Assembly: GCA_036380435.1 (NCBI GenBank)
Contig: DASVES010000345.1
Location: 1 to 23,098, forward strand
DNA length: 23,098 nucleotides
Source: DASQDT01 sp036380435
Lineage (GTDB): Bacteria; Acidobacteriota; Blastocatellia; Pyrinomonadales; Pyrinomonadaceae
Direction of reading: 5' to 3'
The translations under genes and the position numbers were made by a program. Every line of letters begins with the position of its first letter. The stretch's first letter is position 1. Shown here piece after piece: positions 8,962 through 16,756 of this stretch. The notes below the pieces were generated by a model. It saw nothing but the letters and a program-made list of their open reading frames with translations, did not search any database and had not been told where the DNA came from.

Positions 8962-10953
8962 ATGAAAGAAATGCTTCGACGATTTATCACACTCTCGGCG
9001 CTGCTCATCGTCTGCGCCCCGGCGGCCGCGCTCGCCTCCACGACGGCCGGCGACGAGCCTCCCGCGTGGCTGCGGCAGGCAGCCGCCACGGCCGCGCCCG
9101 TCTACGACAAGAAGGTTCCGGCCGTCGTCCTCCATGACGAGGGGGCGATGACGGTCGCCCCGGACGGACGCGTGACCACGGTGTCGAGCTACGCGGTGCG
9201 CGTCCTCACGCGCGAGGGGCGTGGCTACGCCTCGGCCATCGCCTACTACGAGACGGGCACGGACAAGGTCAAAGAGATTCGCGCGTGGATGCTGCGCGCG
9301 GACGGCACACTCGTCAAGAAGTACGGCAAGGACGAGACGGTGGACGCCGCCGTGAGCCTCGACGACGTTTACAACGAGGCGCGCGCGAGGCGCATCTCCG
9401 GCGTTGACGAGGCCGAGGTCGGCTACGTCTTCGGCTTCCAGATCACGACCGAGGAGCGCCCCTACTTCGCGCAGGCGAAGTGGTACTTTCAGCAGCGCAT
9501 CCCCGTCCTCGTCTCCCGCATGACCTTGAGCCTGCCGGCGGGCTGGCGCGCCTCGGGCGTCACGCTCAACCACGCGACGGTCGAGCCGGCCACGGTCGGC
9601 AACTCCTACGCGTGGGAGCTTCGCAACCTCCAGCCCATCGAGCCGGAGCCGGAAAGCCCCTCGGTGATGACGCTCGCCCCGCGCCTCGCCGTCAACTACG
9701 CGCCCGCCGGCGCCGCCGTGTCGTCGGGCGCGGCCCGCGCCTTCTCGACGTGGTCGGACGTGTCGAAGTGGTATAGCGAATTGTCTGACCCACAGGCCGA
9801 GCCGGACGACGAGCTGGCGCTCAAGGCGCGGGAGCTGGCGGCCGGCGCGAAGACCGAGCTTGAGAAGATCAGGGCCGTCGGCCGCTTCGTCCAGAACATC
9901 CAGTACATCTCCATTCAGATCGGCATCGGCGGCTACCGCCCGCACCGCGCGACGGAAGTCTTCGCCAAAAAGTATGGCGACTGTAAGGACAAGGCGACGC
10001 TGATGCGCGCGATGCTGCGCGCCCTCGGCCTCAAATCCTACCCCGTGCTCATCTTCTCCGGCGACAGCACCTATGTCCGCGAGGAGTGGGCCTCGCCCAC
10101 GCAGTTCAACCACTGCATCGTCGCCGTCCGCGTGTCGGATGAGACGCAGGCGGCGAGCGTCGTTACGCACCCCGTGCTCGGTCGCCTGCTCATCTTCGAC
10201 GCGACCGACGACCACACGCCCGTGGGCGATCTGCCCGACCATGAACAGGGGAGCTGGGCGCTCGTCGCCGCCGGGGCCGAAGGCACGCTCATGCGGATGC
10301 CCGTGACGCCGCCCGAGGCCAACCGACTGGAGCGCGAGGCCGAGGTCACGCTGACGGCCGACGGCCTCATCACGGCCGTCTTGCGCGAACGCTCGCAGGG
10401 GCAGTCGGCCGTGCGCCAGCGCGGGATGTTCCACCAACTGTCGCGCGCCGACTATCAGAAGATGGTCGAGGGCTGGATTACGACCAACGGCGCGACCCTC
10501 GCCCGGCTCTCGAAGGTCGAGCCGACGGACGACCACGCCGGCGGGCGCTTCTCTCTGGACGTGGACTTCTCCGCCGAACGCTACGCGCAGACGATGGCGA
10601 ACCGCCTGCTCGTCTTCAAACCCGTCATCGTCTCGCACACGGGGATGCCGGCGGTCGGCGCGTCGCAGCGCAAGCACCCGGTCGTCCTCAAGGGCCGGGC
10701 CTTCAGCGAGACCGTCCGCTTCAAACTCCCCGACGGCTTCGAGGTGGACGAACTGCCCGAAGCCCTCAAGCTCGACTCCGACTTCGGCTCCTACGCCGCC
10801 TCCTACGAGGTCAAAGACGGCCAACTCCTCTTCAAGCGCACGCTCGTCCAACGCGCCTCGACCGTCCCCGCCGACAAGTACAAACTCCTCCGCGACTTCT
10901 TCGGCCGCATCCGCGCCGTCGAAGACTCGCCCGTCGTCCTTGCCAGAAAATAA
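8962..10953 (+). CDS. Secreted DUF3857/transglutaminase-like protein, intact triad
   Basis: A 663-residue paralogue of the preceding gene: signal peptide (hydrophobic 8-24, A-A-A-L-A-S cleavage region), DUF3857 region (about 45-250), transglutaminase-like domain (about 285-420) and a C-terminal beta-rich domain. The triad is present: C341 in Y-G-D-C-K-D-K-A, H384 in Q-F-N-H-C-I-V and D413 in I-F-D-A-T-D. It could therefore act as a transglutaminase-type or cysteine-peptidase-type enzyme outside the inner membrane. I take the ATG at 8962. An in-frame TTG at 8944 and an ATG at 8971 are alternatives, and no strong ribosome-binding site decides between them. It is separated from its paralogue only by a palindromic repeat, so co-transcription is possible. 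Confidence 0.86.
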   Translation: MKEMLRRFITLSALLIVCAPAAALASTTAGDEPPAWLRQAAATAAPVYDKKVPAVVLHDEGAMTVAPDGRVTTVSSYAVRVLTREGRGYASAIAYYETGTDKVKEIRAWMLRADGTLVKKYGKDETVDAAVSLDDVYNEARARRISGVDEAEVGYVFGFQITTEERPYFAQAKWYFQQRIPVLVSRMTLSLPAGWRASGVTLNHATVEPATVGNSYAWELRNLQPIEPEPESPSVMTLAPRLAVNYAPAGAAVSSGAARAFSTWSDVSKWYSELSDPQAEPDDELALKARELAAGAKTELEKIRAVGRFVQNIQYISIQIGIGGYRPHRATEVFAKKYGDCKDKATLMRAMLRALGLKSYPVLIFSGDSTYVREEWASPTQFNHCIVAVRVSDETQAASVVTHPVLGRLLIFDATDDHTPVGDLPDHEQGSWALVAAGAEGTLMRMPVTPPEANRLEREAEVTLTADGLITAVLRERSQGQSAVRQRGMFHQLSRADYQKMVEGWITTNGATLARLSKVEPTDDHAGGRFSLDVDFSAERYAQTMANRLLVFKPVIVSHTGMPAVGASQRKHPVVLKGRAFSETVRFKLPDGFEVDELPEALKLDSDFGSYAASYEVKDGQLLFKRTLVQRASTVPADKYKLLRDFFGRIRAVEDSPVVLARK

Positions 10954-11044
10954 CAGTACCGCGAGCGGAAGCCTCGCGGGTCTAGCGTGCGTTGAGGCAA
11001 GTTGCCATCACAGCCGGACCCGCTCGCTACCGCTCGCGGTACTG
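10954..11044. repeat. CCGCGAGCGG palindrome between convergent genes
   Basis: The left arm 10954-10982 begins CAGTACCGCGAGCGG, and the right arm 11017-11044 ends CCGCTCGCGGTACTG. The arms are close reverse complements separated by a 34-base loop. The element exactly fills the space between the stop of the plus-strand DUF3857 gene and the stop of the minus-strand aminotransferase gene. It could stop transcription from both sides, although it lacks a clear U tract. Confidence 0.8.
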
Positions 11045-11905
11045 CTACTCTTTCGACTTGTCTAAAGTCACCTGCCGGAACGCCTCGCGCATGCGGGCGG
11101 CGACGCTGCCGGCCGAGACGGTGTAGGTGTGGAAGTCGAAGGAGGTGACGAGGCTCACGCCGAGGCCGGCGGAGGTGAGGAAGATTTCGTCGGCTTCGCC
11201 GAGGTCGTGCAGGGCGTAGACGCCCTCGACGAGCGGCACGGAGAGGTCGCGCGCGATGTCGATACAGCAGTCGCGCGTCGTGCCGGCCAGAGCGCCGACG
11301 GAGAGCGCGGGCGTGTGGATACGCCCTTCCACCACCCAGAAGATGTTGGCCATCGCCGCCGAGACGACCTCGCCACGCTCGTTCACGCGCACGGCCTCGT
11401 CGAAGTCGCGCGCGCGCGCCTCCTCCCACGCGAGCACCGGCTCCAGATAGTTGACGCTCTTGACGCCGACGAGCGGCGAGAGCGTGTTCACGCGGTAGGG
11501 CGAGACCGTGAGCGCGACGACTTCATTCTCCGCCGCGCGGGCCTCGCCCGTCATCAACAGCAGGTCGGAGGCGAGCGCGTCGGAGCCGGCCAGCTTCCAC
11601 AACCCGTGCGCCGCCCGCGCCAGAAGTGTGACGCGCGCGCGGCCCCGCCCGACGCCGTTGGCCTCGATGAGCCTCAGGAGGTCGGCGCGCACAGTCTCTT
11701 CGTCATGCGGCGCGAGTTCCACCCCGAGCCGCTCGGCGCCCTCGCGCAGACGCGCCCAGTGCAACGGCCAGAGGAGCGGCCGCCCCGCGTAGATGGCGAC
11801 GGTCGTGAACACCCCGCGCCCGTGCAGGTGCGCCGAACTCGCCAGTGGCAGGCGCGCGCGCGTCGCGTCCGTGAGCTTGCCGTTGAGGATGACCTTCGGG
11901 TGCAT
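11045..11905 (-). CDS. Class IV aminotransferase (PabC/branched-chain type)
   Basis: A 286-residue fold-type IV PLP enzyme. The catalytic lysine is K149 in V-G-V-K-S-V-N-Y, where the family has a Lys before N-Y-L. E179 in G-E-V-V-S-A-A-M-A-N fits the conserved glutamate that holds the pyridine nitrogen. G-T-T-R-D near 208-212 fits the phosphate-binding turn. Length and motifs fit both 4-amino-4-deoxychorismate lyase (folate synthesis) and branched-chain or D-amino-acid aminotransferases. I cannot separate these from sequence alone, so no symbol is given. It is monocistronic here, flanked by a palindrome downstream and the YceI remnant upstream. No strong Shine-Dalgarno is seen before the ATG. 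Confidence 0.82.
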   Translation of the reverse strand: MHPKVILNGKLTDATRARLPLASSAHLHGRGVFTTVAIYAGRPLLWPLHWARLREGAERLGVELAPHDEETVRADLLRLIEANGVGRGRARVTLLARAAHGLWKLAGSDALASDLLLMTGEARAAENEVVALTVSPYRVNTLSPLVGVKSVNYLEPVLAWEEARARDFDEAVRVNERGEVVSAAMANIFWVVEGRIHTPALSVGALAGTTRDCCIDIARDLSVPLVEGVYALHDLGEADEIFLTSAGLGVSLVTSFDFHTYTVSAGSVAARMREAFRQVTLDKSKE

Positions 11906-11989
11906 CTTTGGAAGCCCCGCACGTCGGTTTAACTTTCCGAAAGTCTACGAACACGCGGAGGATACAACGAACGGCGCGCCGGAAGCTAA

Positions 11990-12175
11990 CTGTTCACGCG
12001 GCGCGTCCGCATCCCCGCCGAGGTTTCCGTGAGCGCGCTCGACCTACGCGCGCGCGGTGAGTTCACGATTGACCGCGGCGACTTCAACGTCCGCGCAACC
12101 TCCGCCTTCCACGGCATGGTGCGCGTCCGCGACAAATTGAAGCTCACCTTCGACATCGTCGCGCGCCAGATTTGA
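11990..12175 (+). pseudogene. YceI-family C-terminal remnant
   Basis: An open stretch immediately after a TAA (11987-11989) runs to TGA at 12173-12175. It reads as the last third of a YceI-like lipid-binding protein: R-V-R-I-P-A-E-V near the start, then G-E-F-T-I-D-R-G-D-F-N-V, then K-L-T-F-D-I-V-A-R-Q-I at the end. The F-T-I-D-R-x-D-F core is characteristic of the family. There is no start codon in a sensible place, and the first 110 or so residues and the signal peptide are absent. The repeat at 12230 follows closely. Confidence 0.65.
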
Positions 12176-12229
12176 GCCTCGCAGAGCGCGAAGGAAAAAG
12201 ATAACAGGGCCGCGAGCGCCGTCAGGCGC

Positions 12230-12410
12230 GGAAGAATGTAGCCCACGGCGTGAGCCGTGGGGTTAGCGACACAACATAGACCAAGCCCCGGAGGGGCGAA
12301 AGAATGGTGACGGGCTTCGTGCTCAACGCCGCCATTCTTTCGCCCCTCCGGGGCTTTTAAATCTGTCACGTCCCGTTACCCACGGCTCACGCCGTGGGCT
12401 ACATTCTTCC
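12230..12410. repeat. Nested double palindrome (miniature-element-like)
   Basis: Outer arms: 12230-12262 (begins GGAAGAATGTAGCCCACGG) and 12379-12410 (ends GGGCTACATTCTTCC). Inner arms: 12283-12307 (AAGCCCCGGAGGGGCGAAAG at the start) and 12332-12356, a perfect 25-base reverse complement. The loop is 24 bases. No coding capacity. The rest of the 11906-12489 gap holds the YceI remnant and, on the minus strand, the aminotransferase upstream region; I see nothing else in it. Confidence 0.85.
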
Positions 12411-12489
12411 GCCGCTTGCGCGGCTGGTTGACGCCCGCGCTCAAGCCTCGCTTATCAAACGTCTGCACACGATTCACGTCACTTCGATC

Positions 12490-14880
12490 TCACTCCGCCG
12501 CCGCGGCCAACACCTCCGCCTGTAACTTGTCGGCGAGTGTGCCGCGCCACGCCCGCTCTAATTCGCCCAAGTCCTGCGAGACGCACGCGCGGCCGTTCAC
12601 CGCGACGCGCAGACGTGCGCCGCCCGTCCGCCCGATGACGCTGATGGGACAATTCGCCGCCGCCGCGATCTCCTCGACGCGCGCTCGCGCCGATTCTTCG
12701 AAACTGACGACGATGCGCGACGGCGTCTCACCGAAGAGTTGCGCCGTGGTGGGAACGTCGCCCGTGAGTTCCACGTCCGCGCCCACACCCACGCGGTTGA
12801 GCGAGGAGAAGCAGCACTCGGCGATGGCGACACTGATGCCGCCATCCGAGGTGTCGTGCGCCGACTGGAGCAGCCCCTCGTCGATGGCGCGCAAGGCCGC
12901 CTCCTGCACCGCGCGCTCGCGCACGAGGTCGAGTCGGGGAAGGCGCGCGCCAGCCGCGATCATCTCGCCCACCGTGCGGCCCTCGACCGTCGCCGCATAC
13001 TCGCTCACGCCGAGGTCGTCGCCCGTTTCGCCGAGGAGCGCGATCAAATGCCCTTCGGCCTTGAAGCCTGTTTGGACGACGCGCCGCACGTCCTCGATGA
13101 GACCCACCATGCCGATGACGGGCGTCGGGTGGATGCCGCGCCCCTCGGTCTCGTTATAGAAGGAGACGTTGCCGGAGATGACCGGCGTGTCGAGCGCGCG
13201 GCACGCCTCGGCCATGCCGTCGATTACTTCGGAGAACGCCCACATCACCTCGGGGCGCTCGGGCGAGGCGAAGTTGAGACAGTTCGTGATAGCGATGGGG
13301 CGCGCGCCGACGCAGACGACGTTGCGCGCGGCCTCGGCGACGACTAACGCCGCGCCCTCGCGCGGACTGACGGCGCAGTAGCGCCCGTTGCCGTCGAGAC
13401 ACATGGCGAGCGCGCGTCGCGTCTCCTTGATGCGGACGACGGCCGCGTCCGCGCCCGGCAGCACGGCCGTGTTCGTCCTGACCATGTGGTCGTACTGCCT
13501 GTAGACCCACTCCTTCGAGGCGAGGTTGGGCGCGGCGAGCAGGCGGCGCAGCGCGTCGTCGTGATCCGCCTCTGAGTTCGAGACGACCGTGCTCGGCGCT
13601 TCGAGAATTTCCTGCACCTCGTCCGCATTCACGACCGAAGCGTTGACGGGGACGCCCCCGCAGCCCGTTCCGGCGGGTTCAGTGATGACCTGCTTGGCCT
13701 CGTCGCGCACGGTGTCGTCCGTCGTTGCGCCCGGTTGCGGCGCGCGCATGGGGCGCTCGTAGCGCGGCGCTTCGTCCGTCAGATACTTGACGGGAATGTC
13801 GGCCAGCATCTCGCCGTGCTGGCTGACGCGGACGCTACCCGTGTCCGTGACGCGCCCGATGACGACGGCGTCCAAGTCCCACTTGCGGAACACGTCAACG
13901 ACCTGTCGCTCGCGCCCGCGATGGGCGACGATGAGCATGCGCTCCTGCGACTCCGAGAGCATGATCTCGTAGGCCGTCATGCCCTGTTCGCGTTGGGGCA
14001 CGAGGTCTAAGTCGATGTCGAGACCGTTGCCGGCGCGCGCCGCCATCTCGCACGACGAAGAGGTCAGCCCCGCCGCGCCCATGTCCTGAATGCCGGCCAC
14101 CGCCCCGCCGCGCATCACTTCGAGGCACGCTTCGAGCAGGAGTTTTTCGAGGAAGGGGTCGCCCACCTGCACCGTGGGCCGCTTCTCCAGCGCCTCCTCG
14201 TCGAACTCGGCCGAGGCCATCGTCGCGCCGTGAATGCCGTCTCTTCCGGTCTTCGCGCCGACGTAGAGGACGGGATTGCCGACGCCTTCGGCCTTGCCGA
14301 AGAAAATCTGGTCGCGTCGGACGAGACCGAGGGCGAAGGCGTTGACGAGCGGGTTTAAGGAGTAAGCGTCGTCGAACGCGACCTCGCCGCCGACGGTGGC
14401 GACGCCGAAGGCGTTTCCGTAATGCGCGATGCCGGCGACGACTCCGGCGAGGAGCGTGCGGTTGCGGCGTCCGTGCTCGGGGTGTTCGAGGGGGCCGAAG
14501 CGAATGCTGTTCATCGAGGCGACGGGGCGCGCGCCCATCGTAAAGATGTCGCGCAGGATGCCGCCCACGCCCGTGGCCGCGCCCTGAAACGGTTCGATGA
14601 AGGAAGGATGGTTGTGCGACTCGACCTTGAAGGCCGCGCACCAGCCGTCGCCCACGTCCACCACCCCTGCGTTCTCGCCCGGCGGCACGATGACGCGCTC
14701 GCCCGTCGTGGGCAGCCGGCCCAGATGCGTGCGCGAAGACTTGTACGAACAGTGCTCCGACCACATGACGGAGAAGACGCCCAGCTCCGTCATCGTCGGC
14801 TCGCGCCCGAGCAGTTCCTCAATGCGGGAGAACTCTTCCGGGGTCAGGTTGTGTGCGGAGACTACTTCGGGAGGAATCAT
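12490..14880 (-). CDS. purL: Phosphoribosylformylglycinamidine synthase subunit PurL
   Basis: A 796-residue PurL of the small, multi-subunit type. It performs the ATP-dependent amidation of FGAR to FGAM in purine synthesis, with glutaminase PurQ and PurS (neither is in this window). Visible signatures are W-S-E-H-C-S-Y-K-S-S at 40-49, E-S-H-N-H-P-S with the following G-A-A-T-G-V-G-G (ATP and metal binding), and the later S-N-S-E-A-D-H-D and D-T-S-D-G-G-I-S motifs. It is about 50 residues longer than typical small PurL. Part of the excess is a segment around 400-450 beginning E-P-A-G-T-G-C-G-G. The ATG at 14880 has no clear ribosome-binding site, and its leader is occupied by the GTGATAA repeat. 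Confidence 0.95.
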   Translation of the reverse strand: MIPPEVVSAHNLTPEEFSRIEELLGREPTMTELGVFSVMWSEHCSYKSSRTHLGRLPTTGERVIVPPGENAGVVDVGDGWCAAFKVESHNHPSFIEPFQGAATGVGGILRDIFTMGARPVASMNSIRFGPLEHPEHGRRNRTLLAGVVAGIAHYGNAFGVATVGGEVAFDDAYSLNPLVNAFALGLVRRDQIFFGKAEGVGNPVLYVGAKTGRDGIHGATMASAEFDEEALEKRPTVQVGDPFLEKLLLEACLEVMRGGAVAGIQDMGAAGLTSSSCEMAARAGNGLDIDLDLVPQREQGMTAYEIMLSESQERMLIVAHRGRERQVVDVFRKWDLDAVVIGRVTDTGSVRVSQHGEMLADIPVKYLTDEAPRYERPMRAPQPGATTDDTVRDEAKQVITEPAGTGCGGVPVNASVVNADEVQEILEAPSTVVSNSEADHDDALRRLLAAPNLASKEWVYRQYDHMVRTNTAVLPGADAAVVRIKETRRALAMCLDGNGRYCAVSPREGAALVVAEAARNVVCVGARPIAITNCLNFASPERPEVMWAFSEVIDGMAEACRALDTPVISGNVSFYNETEGRGIHPTPVIGMVGLIEDVRRVVQTGFKAEGHLIALLGETGDDLGVSEYAATVEGRTVGEMIAAGARLPRLDLVRERAVQEAALRAIDEGLLQSAHDTSDGGISVAIAECCFSSLNRVGVGADVELTGDVPTTAQLFGETPSRIVVSFEESARARVEEIAAAANCPISVIGRTGGARLRVAVNGRACVSQDLGELERAWRGTLADKLQAEVLAAAAE

Positions 14881-14884
14881 AGGA

Positions 14885-15010
14885 AAGTGATAAGTGATGA
14901 GTGATAAGTGATAAGTGCAATGGTAAAGAGCGAGAAGGATTCTATCTTGTCACCTGTCGCTTGTCACTCAACCACTCATCTCTTATCACTCATCACTTAT
15001 CACTTATCAC
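14885..15010. repeat. GTGATAA/GTGATGA heptad palindrome, copy 2
   Basis: The left arm, 14885-14917, consists of GTGATAA and GTGATGA units. The right arm, about 14980-15010, is the reverse complement with the units in a shifted order. The core (about 14918-14979) differs from copy 1, so the heptad arms are the conserved part. It overlaps the 3' end of the TlpA-like gene on one side and reaches within five bases of the purL start codon on the other. Confidence 0.8.
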
Positions 15011-15691
15011 CGTCTTCCCGCTGTCTTTGATGGCCGCGCGCAGCTCGTCGGCCTTGACGCGGCCCTTGTGCGCGAAGAGGATTTCGCCGCCGGGGCCGAA
15101 GAGGAAGGTGGCCGGGAGGTCGCCGTGCCAGCTCTTGTCGATGAGGGCGATGGCGGCCTCCGGGTCTTTGGCGTTCAGCAGGTAGGCGGGTATCGCGGCG
15201 GCGTTCATCTCGGCGAGAAACGTGGGGACGCTCGTGCCGATCTCGGCGACCTCATCGGTCGAGATGGTGATGAACTCGAAGTCTTCGGAGCCGGCGAACT
15301 CCTGATCAATCTTGACGAGGTCGGGGAACTCTTCGCGGCAGGGCGTACACCACGTCGCCCAGAAGTTGACGAGCAGGCGACGGCCGCCCTTCGCGTGCTC
15401 TTCGAGCAGGGCCTTTAAGCCCGCCTCGTCGATCTCGCGCACCCGCGGCAACGACGCCGACGCCGCGACGACGCCGGGCAGCCCCTTCTTCGTCGCCGCC
15501 GCGCCCGTGTTCGACTTCCGCGCCGTCGCCTGCGCGCCCCGCTTCTTCTGCTTCCGCGCGCCGGCGGATTTCGAGCGCGCGAGCGTTGTACCCTGCTGGC
15601 CGCGAGCAGCCGTGTACGCGGGTGCGCCGGCGGCGACGAGCAGGAGTGCGGCGCTCGTGCAGATTACTTTTGCGAACCGGGTTTTGGTCAT
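14993..15691 (-). CDS. Exported TlpA-like thioredoxin-fold protein
   Basis: A 232-residue protein starting at the ATG ending at 15691. A basic N-terminus and a hydrophobic stretch (8-24) act as signal peptide or anchor. A Lys/Arg/Ala-rich linker follows (about 33-70), then a TlpA/ResA-like thioredoxin domain with W-A-T-W-C-T-P-C at 111-118 and cis-proline P193 in D-L-P-A-T. Such proteins carry out thiol-disulfide exchange in the periplasm, often in cytochrome maturation; the client here is not known. It follows the peroxiredoxin-like gene by ten bases and is probably co-transcribed with it. The last residues V-I-S-D-K and the TGA are encoded by the right arm of the GTGATAA repeat. Confidence 0.85.
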   Translation of the reverse strand: MTKTRFAKVICTSAALLLVAAGAPAYTAARGQQGTTLARSKSAGARKQKKRGAQATARKSNTGAAATKKGLPGVVAASASLPRVREIDEAGLKALLEEHAKGGRRLLVNFWATWCTPCREEFPDLVKIDQEFAGSEDFEFITISTDEVAEIGTSVPTFLAEMNAAAIPAYLLNAKDPEAAIALIDKSWHGDLPATFLFGPGGEILFAHKGRVKADELRAAIKDSGKTVISDK

Positions 15692-15701
15692 GAATTGATT
15701 T

Positions 15702-16307
15702 TCAGGACGCGCGCTTGATCGAGCAGCCGAAGGCGCGCACCTCCGACTTGGCGACGGGCTTGCCGGCGAGCACGGCGTCAATCGCGTCGCGCAGCTCACT
15801 CGAAGTGACCGCGTCGCCGCTCCGCGAGTTGTCGATGCGCCCGCGATAGACGAGGCGGTTGTTCGCGTCGAGCAGGAAGGCTTCGGGCGTCACGCCGGCG
15901 CCGAGCCGGTCGGCGATGCGGTTGCCCTCGTCCTTGAGGATCGCGAAGGAGAGGCCACGCTCGGCGGCGTGCGACTTGATGTCGTCGCGCTTCTCGGCGA
16001 CGTTCGAGTTGATGCCGACGACGCTGACGCCGCGCGCCTTCATCTCCTGCGCGAGCTTCTCCATCCGCTCATTGTAAGCGTTCGAGACGGGGCACTGCGT
16101 CGAGACGAAGATGAGCACGGTGCCCTTCGCGCCCGCCAGCGACGCGAGCGTGCGCTCCTTGCCTTCGGCGTCGGGCAGCTTGAAGTCGGCGACCGTCGAG
16201 CCGATGGCGGCGCCGGCCGCGGGCGTGTCTTCGCCGCCGGCGAAGGCCGAGACGCAGAGGGCGAGCGAGGCGACGAGGAGGAGGGCGCAGGCGGAGAATC
16301 TTTTCAT
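15702..16307 (-). CDS. Exported peroxiredoxin-like (redoxin) protein
   Basis: A 201-residue thioredoxin-fold protein of the AhpC/TSA-redoxin group. A signal peptide (hydrophobic 7-23) precedes the domain. C-P-V-S at 72-75 replaces the usual CxxC, leaving one N-terminal redox cysteine. A late F-G-C motif (C195) could supply a resolving cysteine, as in related redoxins ending F-G-C-x-I-K-R. The ATG ending at 16307 is chosen because it places the signal peptide at the start and follows AAAGGA. It forms a tight pair with the TlpA-like gene, suggesting a shared role in envelope redox balance. Confidence 0.82.
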   Translation of the reverse strand: MKRFSACALLLVASLALCVSAFAGGEDTPAAGAAIGSTVADFKLPDAEGKERTLASLAGAKGTVLIFVSTQCPVSNAYNERMEKLAQEMKARGVSVVGINSNVAEKRDDIKSHAAERGLSFAILKDEGNRIADRLGAGVTPEAFLLDANNRLVYRGRIDNSRSGDAVTSSELRDAIDAVLAGKPVAKSEVRAFGCSIKRAS

Positions 16308-16392
16308 GACGCGGTAGTCCTTTCGGGAATTTCGTTCAATCGGGGAAGACGAAAGATTAGCAGCGCGGGCGCGGGGCCGGCAAGCGGGGCGT

Positions 16393-16426
16393 TGTAAAGG
16401 TTGTGTAAAAAGGGGCGCCGTGTAAA
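16393..16426. promoter_or_regulatory. Three TGTAAA boxes upstream of the redoxin pair
   Basis: TGTAAA occurs at 16393-16398, 16404-16409 and 16421-16426, with start-to-start spacings of 11 and 17 bases. The boxes lie about 90-120 bases upstream of the redoxin gene. Read on the minus strand the boxes are TTTACA, which also resembles a -35 hexamer, but no well-placed -10 is evident. They could be operator half-sites or part of a promoter. Confidence 0.3.
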
Positions 16427-16540
16427 CGCGCCGCGTCATCAACGAGTCGCCTGACATCCGTCGTCATGGTTTGCGCGAACGTTGCGCGAGCGCCGTGCCG
16501 AAAAGCAGACTTTCCACGCTGTCCGAAGCCCGCTCGCGAA

Positions 16541-16714
16541 TCACGCCTTACCCCTGCGAGCCTCTATGGCGCTCCCTACTGCGGCGGCCGTCATGCACAG
16601 GCCCGCGAAGATGAGGACGACCGGGATCACGACCCTGTCGCCGTAGAAGAACAAGGCGGCGGCCGCCGCGAATTGGCCGGCGGCGGCGAGGCCGTACAGT
16701 AGCCACTTCGGCAT
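16541..16714 (-). CDS. 57-residue two-TM membrane mini-protein (holin-like)
   Basis: The ATG ending at 16714 is preceded by AAGGGGG and opens a 57-codon frame ending at TGA (16541-16543). It encodes two hydrophobic helices (about 4-24 and 28-49) joined by a G-D-R turn, with a basic tail A-R-R-G-K-A. It begins 42 bases after the stop of the CHAP-like hydrolase gene on the same strand. Small two-helix proteins next to a peptidoglycan hydrolase are often class II-like holins, but many other small membrane proteins look the same. The reading frame and topology are seen; the holin role is inferred from position. Confidence 0.6.
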   Translation of the reverse strand: MPKWLLYGLAAAGQFAAAAALFFYGDRVVIPVVLIFAGLCMTAAAVGSAIEARRGKA

Positions 16715-16756
16715 CGTCAAAACCCCCTTCTCGCGGCCGAGTCCGCGCGGGCGTCT

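Noticed and set aside
8941..10851. A 636-codon open frame antisense to the second DUF3857 gene, and similar long antisense frames at 680-1495, 4169-5347, 6641-7570, 13895-14764 and 20160-21572.
   Set aside because: High GC makes the frames opposite real genes long and open. Their products are Arg/Ala/Gly/His-rich with no domain pattern, while the sense frames carry clear motifs.
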